Origin: Archilochus colubris
Lineage: Eukaryota > Chordata > Aves > Apodiformes > Trochilidae
Direction of reading: 5' to 3'
Assembly (NCBI GenBank): GCA_023079485.1
Contig: CM041083.1
Span: 176,383,480-176,447,479 of the forward strand
Length of the DNA: 64,000 nt
The first letter of the stretch is position 1. Each line of letters opens with the position of its first letter. Under the pieces are notes generated by a model. It did not search any database, was not told where the DNA came from, and saw only the letters and a list, made by a program, of their open reading frames with translations. The position numbers and the translations under genes are program-made. Below are positions 50,526 through 62,818 of this stretch, piece by piece.

Positions 50526-52749
50526 GGCCTCTTAGGTCTGAGTCTGCCCAATGCTCTACTTGGCCTTGGATCTCTGGTCAGCTGTCCCTGTTGTCCCCCA
50601 TCGCTGAATTCTGAGGAAGCACACCAGGGCATGCTGGTGGCAAGGAGCTGGCAGGGTACCCACCAATCCCACTTAGTCTCTGATGGAGAGGTTAAATCCA
50701 AAGAAAACAAAGCAAACCAAAACCCTAGCAATCTTCTACACAATGACTGTGTAACAAGTCCCAGAAGAATTTCCCCACCTTCTCCGTAGCCACAGCCCTT
50801 TCTCACACTCAGGAGCAAAATCAAAATTAGCACAGCTTCACATCAGATGCCATTATCCAGCTAACACTATTTTTTTAGAATTACTGCTCTTTTCTATGAT
50901 GAGTGATCTCATTTTGAGATCCATGTTACTGTAGGTTTTTCGTGGTGTCCATGAGAGCTTTCTCAAGAGTACCTCAATGCTTTTGTGCAGCACTGTAAAT
51001 CCACTGTTGCCACAGCTTCAGCCAGCACTGACAGATCCTTCAGTTTGGCCCCATGAGGTGTGCTAAGAAGTAAAAGCTGTGCCTTGTCTACCATACCACA
51101 ACATAAGCCCATAGCTGGTTTTATGGGTGCAACCTGCTGTGCTATTCATGCTTGAAAAATATTCAAACTTGGTCTCTGGTGTATTTTTAATCAAATTCTT
51201 ACTCAACTAAATAAGAGAGGAGTGGACCAAAAACTCCTACAAAATAAATGGCCTAAAAGTTGTATATAAAGAAAACCATCCATTATATTAGCTCTCTGGA
51301 AAAACTTAGGGTTTTGCACTCTTTCTTCATTACTCTTCAGGATTGCTACACATACCGAGATATTTATGCTTTTAGTTATGCTACAGAAGGGCTTTATAGA
51401 CCTCTCCATAATTCAGATTTCCTAGGGAGCACTCTTTTAATGTTCTCTACTTTTCTGTGGAATAATAGAAGAAATCTAGAAGAAATATCCTAATCCTGGG
51501 AAATTAACTCTGTTTCTTTGAAGCAAGCATCTATTCCTTGATATTTAACTGGGAAAAACTAAAAAGCCTTGTTTGGGCTTGTATGGGCACCAGGGAAGGT
51601 ATTTCTGGAAAGACATTAATTGTTAATTCACCAATTGCTGACTGTTACCATTTCATGGTGTGCACTGTTAGAATTGATTAACCATCTGTTAGTAACTGAC
51701 TTCTGAGGACCTGACTTTAAATCAAACTCGGAGACAGGAAAGAAATTCAAGGAGAAAAGGCTTGATACTGCAGAGCAGGCTCTCAGTTAATACCACCCTG
51801 CATTAATTGGCAGTAACATGTTTGACATAAGTGGCTGCTGCAAGTCCCCCCCTCACCTCCTGGCAGATAGGCCACTCAGTGCTTTGTAAAGTGTAAGAAA
51901 AAGCACTTCATAAATACAAATATAAACACATTGCAAGTGGTGCTTGTAAAAGGAAGCAAGGACCTGGTTTCTGGCACGTTGCCTTTTTACTCAGCGAAAC
52001 AAAATTGTTATTCAAACCTAACAGGGCTTTGGCCAATTTAACAAGCAAGATTTATTGCAGAGGTTCCTTTACTGCTCCAGGATATGATTTCACTTTTGCA
52101 GAAGAAAAGAGAGATTATATCATTTACATAACAAGGTTATAAATAAATAATTGGTTACTGTACTTCCAAGTATACTTCCTCATGTGCACAGATGATAAAA
52201 ACTGCCTTCAGATGTTGCTGCTCTCATTTCACTCCAGAACAGGGGATTTAAGACTGAAATCTCATCCTGAACTCACCCCTTGTGCCTGAATAAATGATAG
52301 TGACCTGCTGTGAGAGTTGGCTGAGCAGAACCTTGCAGGTTGAAGTGCTCTTCAGGGAAAGGGAAGTCTGAAAACAATTCTGCCTGATATAGCTGTCAGC
52401 TCTGTTAACTCTTTGCAGGGTTTCACCTCTCTTGTAACAGCAGAGAATCCCACAGACTAAATACATGCTCCAGGCTACCTGGAAGGAAACTTTACTGAGC
52501 AGAATAGGCTGCTTAACTGGAGAAAGTGGTTCTGCTGCTGACTGCCTGATAATACTTGAAATTTTTTCTGTTATTTTTTCCCCTGTGCATTAACATTTGT
52601 TCTTTTTTCTTTTGACTTTAGGCTGAAATTTTCACTTCTCTTTAAGGGTCAGCTTCTTTCCTTCTCACCCCTCACATCTCAGCTCAGCCTTTTCTTTGTT
52701 TGGAGGCAAATCCTGTACTGATGTTATTGACACTTCTCCTGAGCATCTG

Positions 52750-52880
52750 GAACATATCAGATTAGACCAAAGATCTGTCTAATCCACAGCCTCATGTTAA
52801 AAAGCAGCTGGTACAGGGGCTTCACAGGAAGGAGTTTAAGGAAGATAGATTATTTATCCCACATATTTTGCCACATGCTG
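52750..52880. repeat. Possible ancient interspersed repeat
   Basis: The text ATATCAGATTAGACCAAAG, ATCTGTCTAATCCACAG and GTACAGGGGCTTCACAGG resembles an old amniote repeat I recall with a pattern like AGACCANAGGTCCATCTAGTCCAG. I cannot name the family, and the match is by memory only. Confidence 0.3.
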
Positions 52881-53830
52881 ATATCTAATACATAGGGATC
52901 AGTTAATGCCATGAAGTACATGGTATTGTACTTTTGCCAAATATTTGGCCTTTACCTCTAATACTCTATCTGGTTCAGTTTGGCCTTTTCTTCCTCCTTT
53001 TCCTTGACACAAAGTGTCTTGATCAGTCACCAGCCAGAGCAAGAGGTTTTGATGTGGTCCAGATTTGACAATGGTTGGCTGCAAGCAGTTTCCAAAGCTG
53101 AGGTTTTGCATCTACAGGGGAAAAAACTGCTCTTGACAGGCTTTAGCTGCACTTCAACAACACAACATTTTTAATAGCTTGTTTGGGTTTTTTTAACAAG
53201 TAATGTTTGTTTTCTCAGGTTTGAGTCTTTGGTGGTTGCCTTTTCCTACCTCTTTCTTGCTAGACACGATTCCTGGAAAAATTACTGTTTTGATTCTTCT
53301 CCCTCCTCCTTTTTCTTAGTGAAAACAGTATTTACTCTGGAGTTGAGCCTTAAAAAAAATACCAAATAACTTGAGGCTATTGAGAAAATCATGAGAGTTC
53401 TCAAGGTTGGAACTCTTCTTTTGCCTTCAGAAAATACCTCCTTTTTCTTGAAAAAACAGTTTCCTGTGATACATTTTTTTCCTGGATGTTTTGACTGAAG
53501 CAGGGATTTTTTCCATTGTTTGTGCAGAATTATAATTTCTCTCCTCTTTTTTTCCTTTGTGTTGATCTGTGTTTCCTTTACAGTGCTGCTTTGATTCTGG
53601 CCAAATGCCCAGTACCTCTGGGTAGTATCTTTCAAAAGATGTTTGTTTTTTCCTGCACTTTGTCAACCTTCCTCCTTAATCTCTTCTTTAAACTTATTTT
53701 TGGTCTTTCTCCAGGCACTTGTATCTTCTTCTTCCCACTTGCCAGCTCAGCTCTGGAAAGAAAGTCCAAATGTCATAGCTGTCTCAGATCCTGGTGAAGA
53801 CTGTTGCAGCTCTGGGGACTTCCAATTAAT

Positions 53831-54095
53831 CCTTTCCTTTCCTTTCCTTTCCTTTCCTTTCCTTTCCTTTCCTTTCCTTTCCTTTCCTTTCCTTTCCTTT
53901 CCTTTCCTTTCCTTTCCTTTCCTTTCCTTTCCTTTCCTTTCCTTTCCTTTCCTTTCCTTTCCTTTCCTTTCCTTTCCCTTTCCTTTCCTTTCCTTTCCTT
54001 TCCTTTCCTTTCCTTTCCTTTCCTTTCCTTTCCTTTCCTTTCCTTTCCTTTCCTTTCCTTTCCTTTCCTTTCCTTTCCTTTCCTTTCTTTCCTTC
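53831..54095 (+). repeat. (CCTTT)n pentanucleotide array
   Basis: About 53 tandem CCTTT/TTTCC units span some 265 bases. One extra C near 53977 shifts the phase, and a short imperfect end is seen at 54086-54095. The sense strand is pure pyrimidine and the antisense pure purine, with mirror symmetry. The array lies about 550 bases upstream of the exon that encodes the kinase catalytic loop. The long lysine/glycine or serine/phenylalanine frames across it are period-5 artefacts. Confidence 0.97.
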
Positions 54096-54601
54096 AGCAT
54101 TAGCTGAACCCTTAGTATCTTGTGTAGAGGAAGTGATTTCAAAAATCTGTGTTTTCCAAGTTTTATGAAATGGAAAGAAACTTCCAAAATATGCTAGCAG
54201 CAATGGCAGGTAGCTGCTTTGATTTCTATTCAGAATTTCTTCATTCATCCAGAGTTTCGTCAGACTTTGGGCAAAAATTTGGGGTCAATCTGTTATTATA
54301 ATAAAAGGCAACTGCACAGGCATGCCAGAAATTTGCAGCAGGGGTTCTGAACACAGAGGTTGGCAAGTGCTGGCCATTTTACCAAAGCAGCAGCAGGTGG
54401 GAATGGTTTACAGTGCAGTATCCAGCCTCTTGGCTGATGAACCAAACCCTGACAAATGGTTCTGAATTACTTAGCATGTTCAGCTGCCATTATGTGAGGT
54501 GTCATCTCAGTACTCGTTATATCTGTAATAAAACTGTACTGATCCTCCCTCCTCCTCTTCTATAAATGGTGCTCCTTGATATTCCTTAAATTTTTCAGTA
54601 A

Positions 54602-55197
<596 letters not shown>

Positions 55198-56689
55198 AAG
55201 GTCTGTGCTTCTCCCTCCTTCTACATACACTGCCAGTGTGGTTTAGTCTTTTAAGTCATTAGTCTTTTAATGTTAACCTTAGCACTGTAAAGCTTTCCTA
55301 AGGATAACAGCTATCACCAAAAAGCACACTAACTTCAGCTGCTATGTCTAGCCTGTTCCCCAGGACACAGAAGCAGTTCCAGTGACCACTAGAAGTGACC
55401 CTTGAGTGAGCTGCAGTATGATTGCAAGCTTCTCCAAAATACCAAGTTGTTCTTTCCTGGACAGATCCCTCTGTACTTCTGCAGCTGCCTCAGTGATCAG
55501 CAGCACTTCAGTTTTACAAGCACAGTGAATATAAATCCTGTGCGCTGATTGTGTCAGGGAAGAACCAGGAAGAGGCTTCAGAGTCTTTCCTTTCCCTGAT
55601 GCATCTCCCAGATAATCACAGAGTATTTTTATTAATACTCTTACTAAAAAGATGGAATATTTATTTTCCTGACTGAATCTGTGGGAAGCCTATCCACTGA
55701 TGACAGTGAAAAGCATACCCTGACAATTGATCTTCTGAGAATTTTACATTCTTGAATGCGGCATATACTGCATCCTATGCAGCGTTTACTGCAACTGACA
55801 TAGTTTGGTTTTTTTTTCTGAGAATTATTTTTCTTGATGATTTCACTGTCTCCTGAGTTTTCCCAGATTTGCTGACATATTCCAGTATTAAGATGTCCCT
55901 TCCATATATACTGCAACTATGAAACCATATTTAAGATAGCTAGAATCTCAGTTAGCTGTGCAGTCTCTGCCACGACTTAATGCATTTACACAGACAATGT
56001 GCTTGACACTGGAGAGGTTTTATGGGAAAGTTGACTCCAGTAGCTCTTACTAAACTTCCAGGGATTGGGATTTTTACTGTTGAGGTTCCTCTAATGGCAG
56101 GAGCCTTTATAGTTCTGGATGAGGAAGTAGCTTGCTGTCATTTTCCAGAAACTGCTAAAAATGTGCTGGGTAGAAGTTTCACTAGATATTAAGAGCTGAT
56201 ACTCCTTTCATAGGTAGCTGCATGCAGGATTTATAGCAGTCACTTGCCAGGGTTCATTATTGTTATGACCTGGAGACTGCAGGAAGGACCTGGTTCAAGG
56301 CAAGGCTTGCCCTGGTGCTGTCCTTGGCATGTCTCTAAATACTTTAATCCTGGTGACAGTAGAGTTAAGCTTTTGGGGGAAGAGAGAAAGGTAGGCAGGA
56401 GATGGGGGCAACAGAGAGGATTAGATTTGCATGCTCAGCCATCTCTGCAAGAAACAATCACACTGTTTGCATTGTAGCTGAATTGTTTCTCAGTGATTTT
56501 CCAAGTGCATGTACGTAAAGGTCTTGTATTGATGTTGGTTCTGAACACTGAGGATGCAGCACTTAATCTCTTGCAGCATCCTAACTCTTAAAAGTTAGCA
56601 TTTGACTCACAAATTATACTAATTCTCTGAGTTTTATTAGCTACTTGAAAGAAATGGAGACTGGTTTAGAAGAATTCTTTGGAATCAGC

Positions 56690-56880
56690 CTTACCTGCAT
56701 TCTGACCCTGTCTCTGACATTGTCTGTCTGTGGTCTTAGTGTCTCTTGACCTTTCTATTTTTTTCTTCTTATCTGTCAAACGGGATGGGTAGTTCCTTGT
56801 ATCACAGGATTGCAGTTAGGGTCATTTTTTGGCATATAAAACACTTGCAAAATACCTGGGTCTCAGGGTTTCTGTTGCTA
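56690..56880 (+). repeat. Probable MIR/CORE-SINE relic
   Basis: The order of short matches follows the 3' two thirds of MIR-type SINEs: CCTGTCTCTGACATTG, TCTCTTGACCTTTCTAT, TTATCTGTCAAACGGGATGG, then a TTGTATCACAGGATTGCAG segment and a final AAAACACTTGCAAAATACC. In MIR these would be the CTTGGGCAAGTC/CCTCAGTTT, CATCTGTAAAATGGG, CTCACAGGGTTGTTG and AAGCGCTTAG blocks. Divergence is high, as expected for a shared amniote relic. Confidence 0.55.
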
Positions 56881-59305
56881 CAGACTTTCTACTTGCCTTC
56901 TGTAGCTTGCCTTTTGCTTGCAGCTCTGTAACACTTCACCTTAGTATTCATCTTAGGAGAAATATCAATGGTATTTTTCCCTTGTTCTAGTGCTGTTTCT
57001 GTCACACTGTCACTATCTTGCTCCTGCAACCCCCTGGTAGTGACACTGGGCCACCAGTGTCAGAATCTGCCTTTCCCCTGCACTGTTGTCCTGCCCATTG
57101 GATTGTAGCTCCAGGTTTAGGGAATCCTATAGCAGGACCTGCCCAAAGCAGAGTAACTAACCAGAGGGGAGTGGGGGAGCAGCATCTGCCCTGATCAATG
57201 CATACCTCAAGACTTAGACCCTCATTAGCAGGAAAAAAATAACAGAAGGATGAGCAAGGCCTGCCAAAAGCTTTAGAGTTACTATAGGGAAAGTATGGTG
57301 GATGAAGGGGAGCTCTGAAGGAGCTTAGAGGAGGATGCTCATCTGGAGCCTCCTTATTGCCTCTTTTCCTGGCTCCTGGATGAGCTTTCCTTTCACCTCT
57401 CTCTTTCTATCCTTCAGTGTTTTCGTTTTCCCCAAAGTAACCTTCACACTTAGAGCTGATGTGTGCCATCAGCTACAGATCCTGCTAATAAATTTTCATG
57501 TGTGAGAGCCCATCTCAAAGTCCTGTGTGCAACACCCTGTATTTTTGTAACTGCTTAAATATTCCTTAGTGTCCTCAAGGCATGCAAAGTCCTCCTAAAA
57601 GTCAACTGTCTAAGAGTTCAGGGTGTGCTGAATACCTGTGATTTTGTTACATTTTCTTTTTGTTCTCTAGGGAGTGTCTTCAATGTTCTAATTGGAACAT
57701 TTTTCATAATTGCTGCTATTTAACACATTTATTTTGTCAAGACATGGCATGTCTTTATGGCAATTTAGTAAACCCTAGAGAACAACTTCTCTGACTGTTG
57801 CCATCTGCAGTGATCACAAGAACAGCTTAGAAAATATGGGCAGTCTTTATAGTAATAGGATACATATGGTGGCACACAATTATGTGTGGCTGCATTCAAT
57901 TAATGTTGTACAATTACACAGTTTTATTGCTTAGTTAAAACAGTGAAAGCACTACATAGTAGGTAATTTGCACTAATCTCCATTTCTTTAATTGCCCTTC
58001 AGTATTTAAATGCAGTGGAACATACATAGTGTTTGTTCTGAATAACATGAGCATTAAATTATCTTTCACATTCTTTGGCTGGATAGTAGCATACCACAGC
58101 TTTATATTGGGCTGCTTTTTATATGGAGTTATAACAGGGTGAGGAAAAGTTACTTTCTTCAGTTTTACAAGTCAGCTGCAGTAGTTTTCCAAGGAAAGAA
58201 ATTCCTAGAAACAGATGGGGCAAAATACGAGAAAATGCACCATACCAAAACTTCTGCATTGGTAAATATTGCTGAACAAGCCTTTTCCATAATTAATTTC
58301 CAGGATCTATGATCCATACAAGTGCTGTGTGTTGGTGGAGGGAGTCTATGAATGCTGGGTAAACACAAGTCAGGGAGGGCTTTATGGAAGACAAAGCTGA
58401 AATAGAATATGAGATGCTAATTAGACTGGATTCAGCTCTTGATGTGTAATTGCAAACTTTACATTTTTCAGCAAGTGAATATTTAAAGCTGTAGTCTCTG
58501 GCCTTTAATTAAAACTGTTGTTGAAATTAGATTTATTACTGCCATTTGAGAGAGCACTTTCTTTAGTTTCAGGAACCAGATGTATTTAACAATCTGTGCT
58601 TTTAATAAAACCATAATTGCTTTTTTTTCTAGTGCATTTCTATAAGCCTATCTTTCTTTCTGACTTAGTAGCAGAGAAATGTGAATCCATTTTAAATTGC
58701 TGGTCCCTTAAATATCCAGGTGTATTATTAAAAATAACATAAAGAAAGGAGTAGAACTCTGTGTATTCTGAATGTCTGCTTATGGCTGTATCACCTGGTA
58801 GCAGGGATTTGGGACATAGAGAGGTTTCCTCTCTAGACATGACTGACATTAACAAAGGAGAAACTTGGGGAGAGCTGTAAAGTATAACTTGTTACCAAAA
58901 GCTATAGCAGATCTATAAAAATTGGTGGTAAAAGACTTCAAGTTTTCATTTTTGCACCAAATGAACTGTTCAAGGGTCCGTTGTAGAATTTATTGCCTCT
59001 TTGTATGAACAAAATATAGGATTTTTCTCTACAAACTATTATAGATAAACGTTGCTTGTGATGTAGGAGTAGCTGGTCAAGTTGGGCATTAATTCAAGGA
59101 TTTTAATTTTGGTTGTGAAATACGAGTGCATTCAAAGGAAGGTGCCCAAATTGTCTGTCAATTTTCAAAGCATTCAGAGAAGTATGTTGTAGGCAAGGAG
59201 AAGGAAAAAAACGTGAATTAGGGGGATTTCAGGCAGTTAGTAAATTGATATAGTAGTTGCCTTGATGATACTGTGTTAAATCTTTGCATTTTCCTCCTGA
59301 TTTAG

Positions 59306-59439
59306 GTTTATGAACACCAAGATGGAAGCAAGTCCCTGAAGCTGGGAGACTTTGGCCTAGCAACAATTGTGGATGGACCTTTATATACTGTCTGTGGGAC
59401 CCCAACATATGTAGCTCCAGAAATCATTGCTGAAACTGG
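59306..59439 (+). CDS. DCLK1: DCLK1 kinase exon: DFG motif and activation segment
   Basis: 134 nt, 44 codons plus two bases of Gly, from [17 protein letters not shown] through [16 protein letters not shown] to [11 protein letters not shown], with donor GG|GTAAAT. LGDFGLA carries the magnesium-binding Asp (human Asp533 by alignment) and VAPE closes the activation segment. [12 protein letters not shown] is the CaMK-type P+1 loop. Any readthrough at the LTR upstream would remove this exon and all that follows. Confidence 0.97.
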
Positions 59440-60123
59440 GTAAATCCTTTCTAGTAATGATTCATTGATGTGTACACCAGTGTTAGCACCAATGTGACAG
59501 ATAGGAATTCTTGCATTTAAGATTTCTGTGCTGCTTTTGCTTGGCCATGAGGCAGAATTACAACTCATAGAAGAGTTTAGCTGGACAGGACTTCCAGAGG
59601 CTATCTTGTCCCCACAGCTCAGAGCAGGGCCAGCTTTGGAGTTATATTAGGTTCTTCTGACAGCTGTTGCCCTCAAATTTCTCAGCTTAACACTGAGTTA
59701 CTAACTAGCCATTTGCAACTATAAAAAAAAGTATTCTCTAAGCTGTCCACAGAGACTGCTAACTACCTGTCATTTAATTTTATTTCATTACCATGAACTG
59801 TCCTTTTTTATTCTGGTGTGTTCCACAGAGTAAATAACTGCTGGCCTGTGTCATCTTTGGAGGCTCCGTGTTGGTAGGCATCAATGTCTAACTCAAGGAT
59901 ACAGCACAACATGTTCTGTGCACTCCTACATTCTGATATAATGTGATTTTAAGATGTAATTGTAAAAATATTTGAAAGTGGAATTAGACTAAGTAGCTAG
60001 AACACAGAGAAAGTTCTGATGAGATGATATGGCATTATTAGTAATTCTGAAAATGTATCCTATGTTCTTGTACTGTAGTTCCCAGGAGTCCAATGTCTCT
60101 AATCATGTCTCTCATACTTTTAG
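59440..60123 (+). other. DCLK1: Intron, with CR1 remnant
   Basis: 684 bases. The middle holds a minus-strand CR1 3' remnant (about 59563-59710). The rest is unremarkable. The acceptor CATACTTTTAG ends at 60123. Confidence 0.85.
59563..59710 (-). mobile_element. CR1 3'-end remnant
   Basis: The plus strand reads AACTCATAGAAGAGTTTAG, CTGGACAGGACTTCCAGAG and CAGCTCAGAGCAGGGCCAG, then CTTTGGAGTTATATTAGG. This matches the reverse complement of CR1 3' ends that carry CTGCTCAGAGCAGGGCCAAC and AAGTTATATCAGG. The first part, near the CR1 tail, is diverged. The far limit is unclear because matching fades near 59710. Confidence 0.75.
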
Positions 60124-60201
60124 ATATGGCTTGAAGGTGGACATCTGGGCAGCGGGTGTCATTACTTACATCCTGCTCTGTGGTTTCCCTCCATTCCGTG
60201 G
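60124..60201 (+). CDS. DCLK1: DCLK1 kinase exon: helix F region
   Basis: 78 nt: one base completing Gly, 25 codons [18 protein letters not shown] through CGFPPFR, and two bases of the next Gly, with donor [26 protein letters not shown] is helix F, whose DxWxxG Asp organises the catalytic loop. Helix F and GFPPF are standard CaMK-family landmarks. Confidence 0.97.
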
Positions 60202-60854
60202 GTATGGACTGATCTATTCAACCATCCCTGTTCTGTGAATTGGTCCCTGTGCTGCTTTTTCATTAAGCACAGAGATTCCCACTGGAAAAAATGTATTTGC
60301 TCTTAGGGCTCCTTTTTTTTTCCCCATACTCTGCATAGTAGTTTACACAAACCCCATAAAATCACAGACATTGAAATCTATGAAATCTCTGTGTCATGTT
60401 AGTTTATTTTAGTTTTATCTCATTGCATTACAAAACAAGAGCCTCCAGTACAGGTTCTGTGTGCCTGAAATTTAAAATACACAGTGAAATAAGCATCTTC
60501 TTTCGTGGACCAAATACAACGTATTTTTTGGTTGGTAAAAGGTAATTAAAATGTTAACCACTTAATAACTGGCTTAATAATGTCAGATCTTTTGTCCCCC
60601 TCAAAGCAATTGTAAAGTTGCTGGCAATACTAAAGATAAGCAGATTACCTCAGAAAGAGTTTACCGAATGCACTTTGTTTGATGATCTGACTATTCACAT
60701 CCATGGTTGCATGCTTGGGGAAAATCAACTGCTTCCAAAAGTATGCTAAGGGATTGCCACTTAAAAACAGTTTCAAGAAGCCTATTGGAACCAGGTCTGG
60801 AAATAATTTCTTTGTGGGTTTTGTTGTTGTTTGTGTTTGGTTTTTACTTTACAG
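60202..60854 (+). other. DCLK1: Intron
   Basis: 653 bases, AT-rich, with no transposon recognised. It ends in the tandem acceptor TTACAGAAG, which offers a second AG three bases downstream. Confidence 0.85.
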
Positions 60855-60951
60855 AAGTGGGGATGACCAAGAAGTACTTTTTGATCAGATTTTGATGGGA
60901 CAGGTGGATTTTCCATCTCCATACTGGGACAATATTTCTGACTCTGCAAAG
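60855..60951 (+). CDS. DCLK1: DCLK1 kinase exon: helix G region
   Basis: 97 nt: one base completing Gly and 32 codons, [16 protein letters not shown] then [16 protein letters not shown], with donor [24 protein letters not shown] is the helix G and following loop of the kinase C-lobe. As I recall, mammals have Val where this sequence has Ile in DNISDS. Confidence 0.97.
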
Positions 60952-62737
60952 GTAGATAGTTATACATCTGCTTATATTGTTGATGGTGCTTCTCCAATAT
61001 TATTGTCAGTGCTAGTATCTAATGAATGTTGTTCTTTCACAGTGCTGTACTGAAGTGTTTCATACATCTCCTGATATAACTCTGAATTCCTCTGGGTCAC
61101 CAATTACATGTTGTTTTATCACTGTCTCTTAGACTCCAGGTGGTTCTGAAATGGACCCTGTCTCTGTATGTTGTTTCACACAAGGCTCACTAACAGCCTT
61201 TACTGACCAAGAAAAATTTTAATTAGCTTTGCTTAACCTACACTTCTCAGCTTGAAAGCTCCCTGGGACTGCACTTTGTATGTCTGATGATGGGGCCAAG
61301 GTACCAACCTGGAGCCTTTGAATATTATATAATAACATTATAGGGAGGCTGTTTTCCCCTTATTAATCTCATTAGATGATATATCTGTTGTTTCTTTCTG
61401 TCAAAGAACCAGGCCTCACATTGCCTATGACTCCTTATTTTCATCAGTTTAGTACAAAATACAGACTTCTGTCCACCAGTTCATGGGCTGCACCTCTTGG
61501 CATATGATACAAGCAATAGAGCTTGAGAAGTTTTAAGACAGATACAATAATTTTCAATTACAGATCCTGATAGAGTTCATTACACTTGCAGAGCAGATTA
61601 AGTTTTTTAACTCAGTACTGTGCTGCAGCAGTAGCTTTAGTCACAGACCATCTAAGGATCTGATATTCACTGTTGTCATGTGTATAAATATTTAGAGAGA
61701 CAGAGATAGTACACAACTGTATGTAAAAAGCCCAAATAAACCAAACCCATAGAACTAGTCATATCATGTTCCTGTAGGTAAGAGCTTAATTTCTGCCAGT
61801 TTACTTCTGTAGCCTATAAGGTAAATCCAGGCAAATCCCTGTTTCTTTCAGTGTGACAGTGTTTTAATTAATCACAAAAAATTATAAACTATGGATTCAT
61901 GCTAAGAAACTAGCATTCTACTTCATTAATCTCCACTCTAAAGGGTGATGAGGACTAATATTTTAGCCTGTTAACTAAAGAGGTTAACAGGTCTTCTAAA
62001 CTACATCATGGTGTTATATAGGAGAGTTTTTTTGCAGCATTTTAATGAGAACTCTGCAAGTCCTTTGCCAATTGGTGCTCTCCTGTGAAACTCCTTTTTC
62101 CATAAAGTTTAGTCTGAAATTTTTGTTTAAAAGCACTAGCCTATTTTTTTCAACTTCTCCTTGTTACAAAGAATTATTGACTTTGGTCTTTGGTGGTGCC
62201 CCTTTTCTTGCTGTCTTGCTATCCTGTTTTCTGAACAGTCCACTCACCAGTGGAATTAGAGATGTGTTCATTTACATTCTAGTTGAATACAAGGTGATTG
62301 CAGAGGAAATCAGAAGTTTATGTGTTTGGGTTTTTTTAATATCTTCTGTTATACAAGAGCTTAAATTCTGGGTTTGCTGGGTTTTTTTCCCCCAGAGGAT
62401 TTGGCTTTGTCTTAATGGGAAGCTAACCTAATTTCATGTTGGGTTGTACATTATGCATTAAGTGCTTTTCTCTCAAATGATGGCTACAGAACTGTAACTC
62501 AGAACTGTCTTCTAGCTTTTCAGGTCCTGTTAGATACTGATTTAAAAGTTCAGCTTGAAGTGCAGCGGTTCATAGGTGGTTTGGTTTTTTAATGACCTAA
62601 ATAAATTTCTGCAGTTGATAGTTCACTCTCTCATTGAGCTCTCTTACATAATCAGTTGGAGAATACTTCAGTATGTTAAATATTGATTTGTTCCTTAAAA
62701 ATGTGCTTTAAAATTGACCCAATATTCAATTTCTCAG
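60952..62737 (+). other. DCLK1: Intron
   Basis: 1.8 kb, AT-rich. I recognise no element in it. A 128-codon frame at 62045-62431 is hydrophobic and T-rich and looks like chance. The acceptor TTCAATTTCTCAG ends at 62737. Confidence 0.85.
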
Positions 62738-62818
62738 GAACTTATCACAATGATGCTTCAAGTAGATGTAGATCTGCGATTCTCAGCCTTGCAAGTTCTT
62801 GAGCACCCATGGGTTAAT
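62738..62818 (+). CDS. DCLK1: DCLK1 kinase exon: helix I, end of kinase domain
   Basis: 81 nt, exactly 27 codons, [19 protein letters not shown] then VLEHPWVN, with donor AAT|GTAAGT. The conserved Arg in DLRFSA and the closing HPWVN mark the end of the kinase domain. Gln in MMLQV, Leu in VDLRF and Leu in SALQV differ from the mammalian residues I recall (Leu, Gln and Val). The C-terminal tail is encoded downstream of the window. Confidence 0.96.

Noticed and set aside
53643..54248. Long open frames on both strands across the pentanucleotide array.
   Set aside because: A 5-bp repeat without stop codons is open in all frames; the Ser/Phe and Lys/Glu/Gly products are artefacts.
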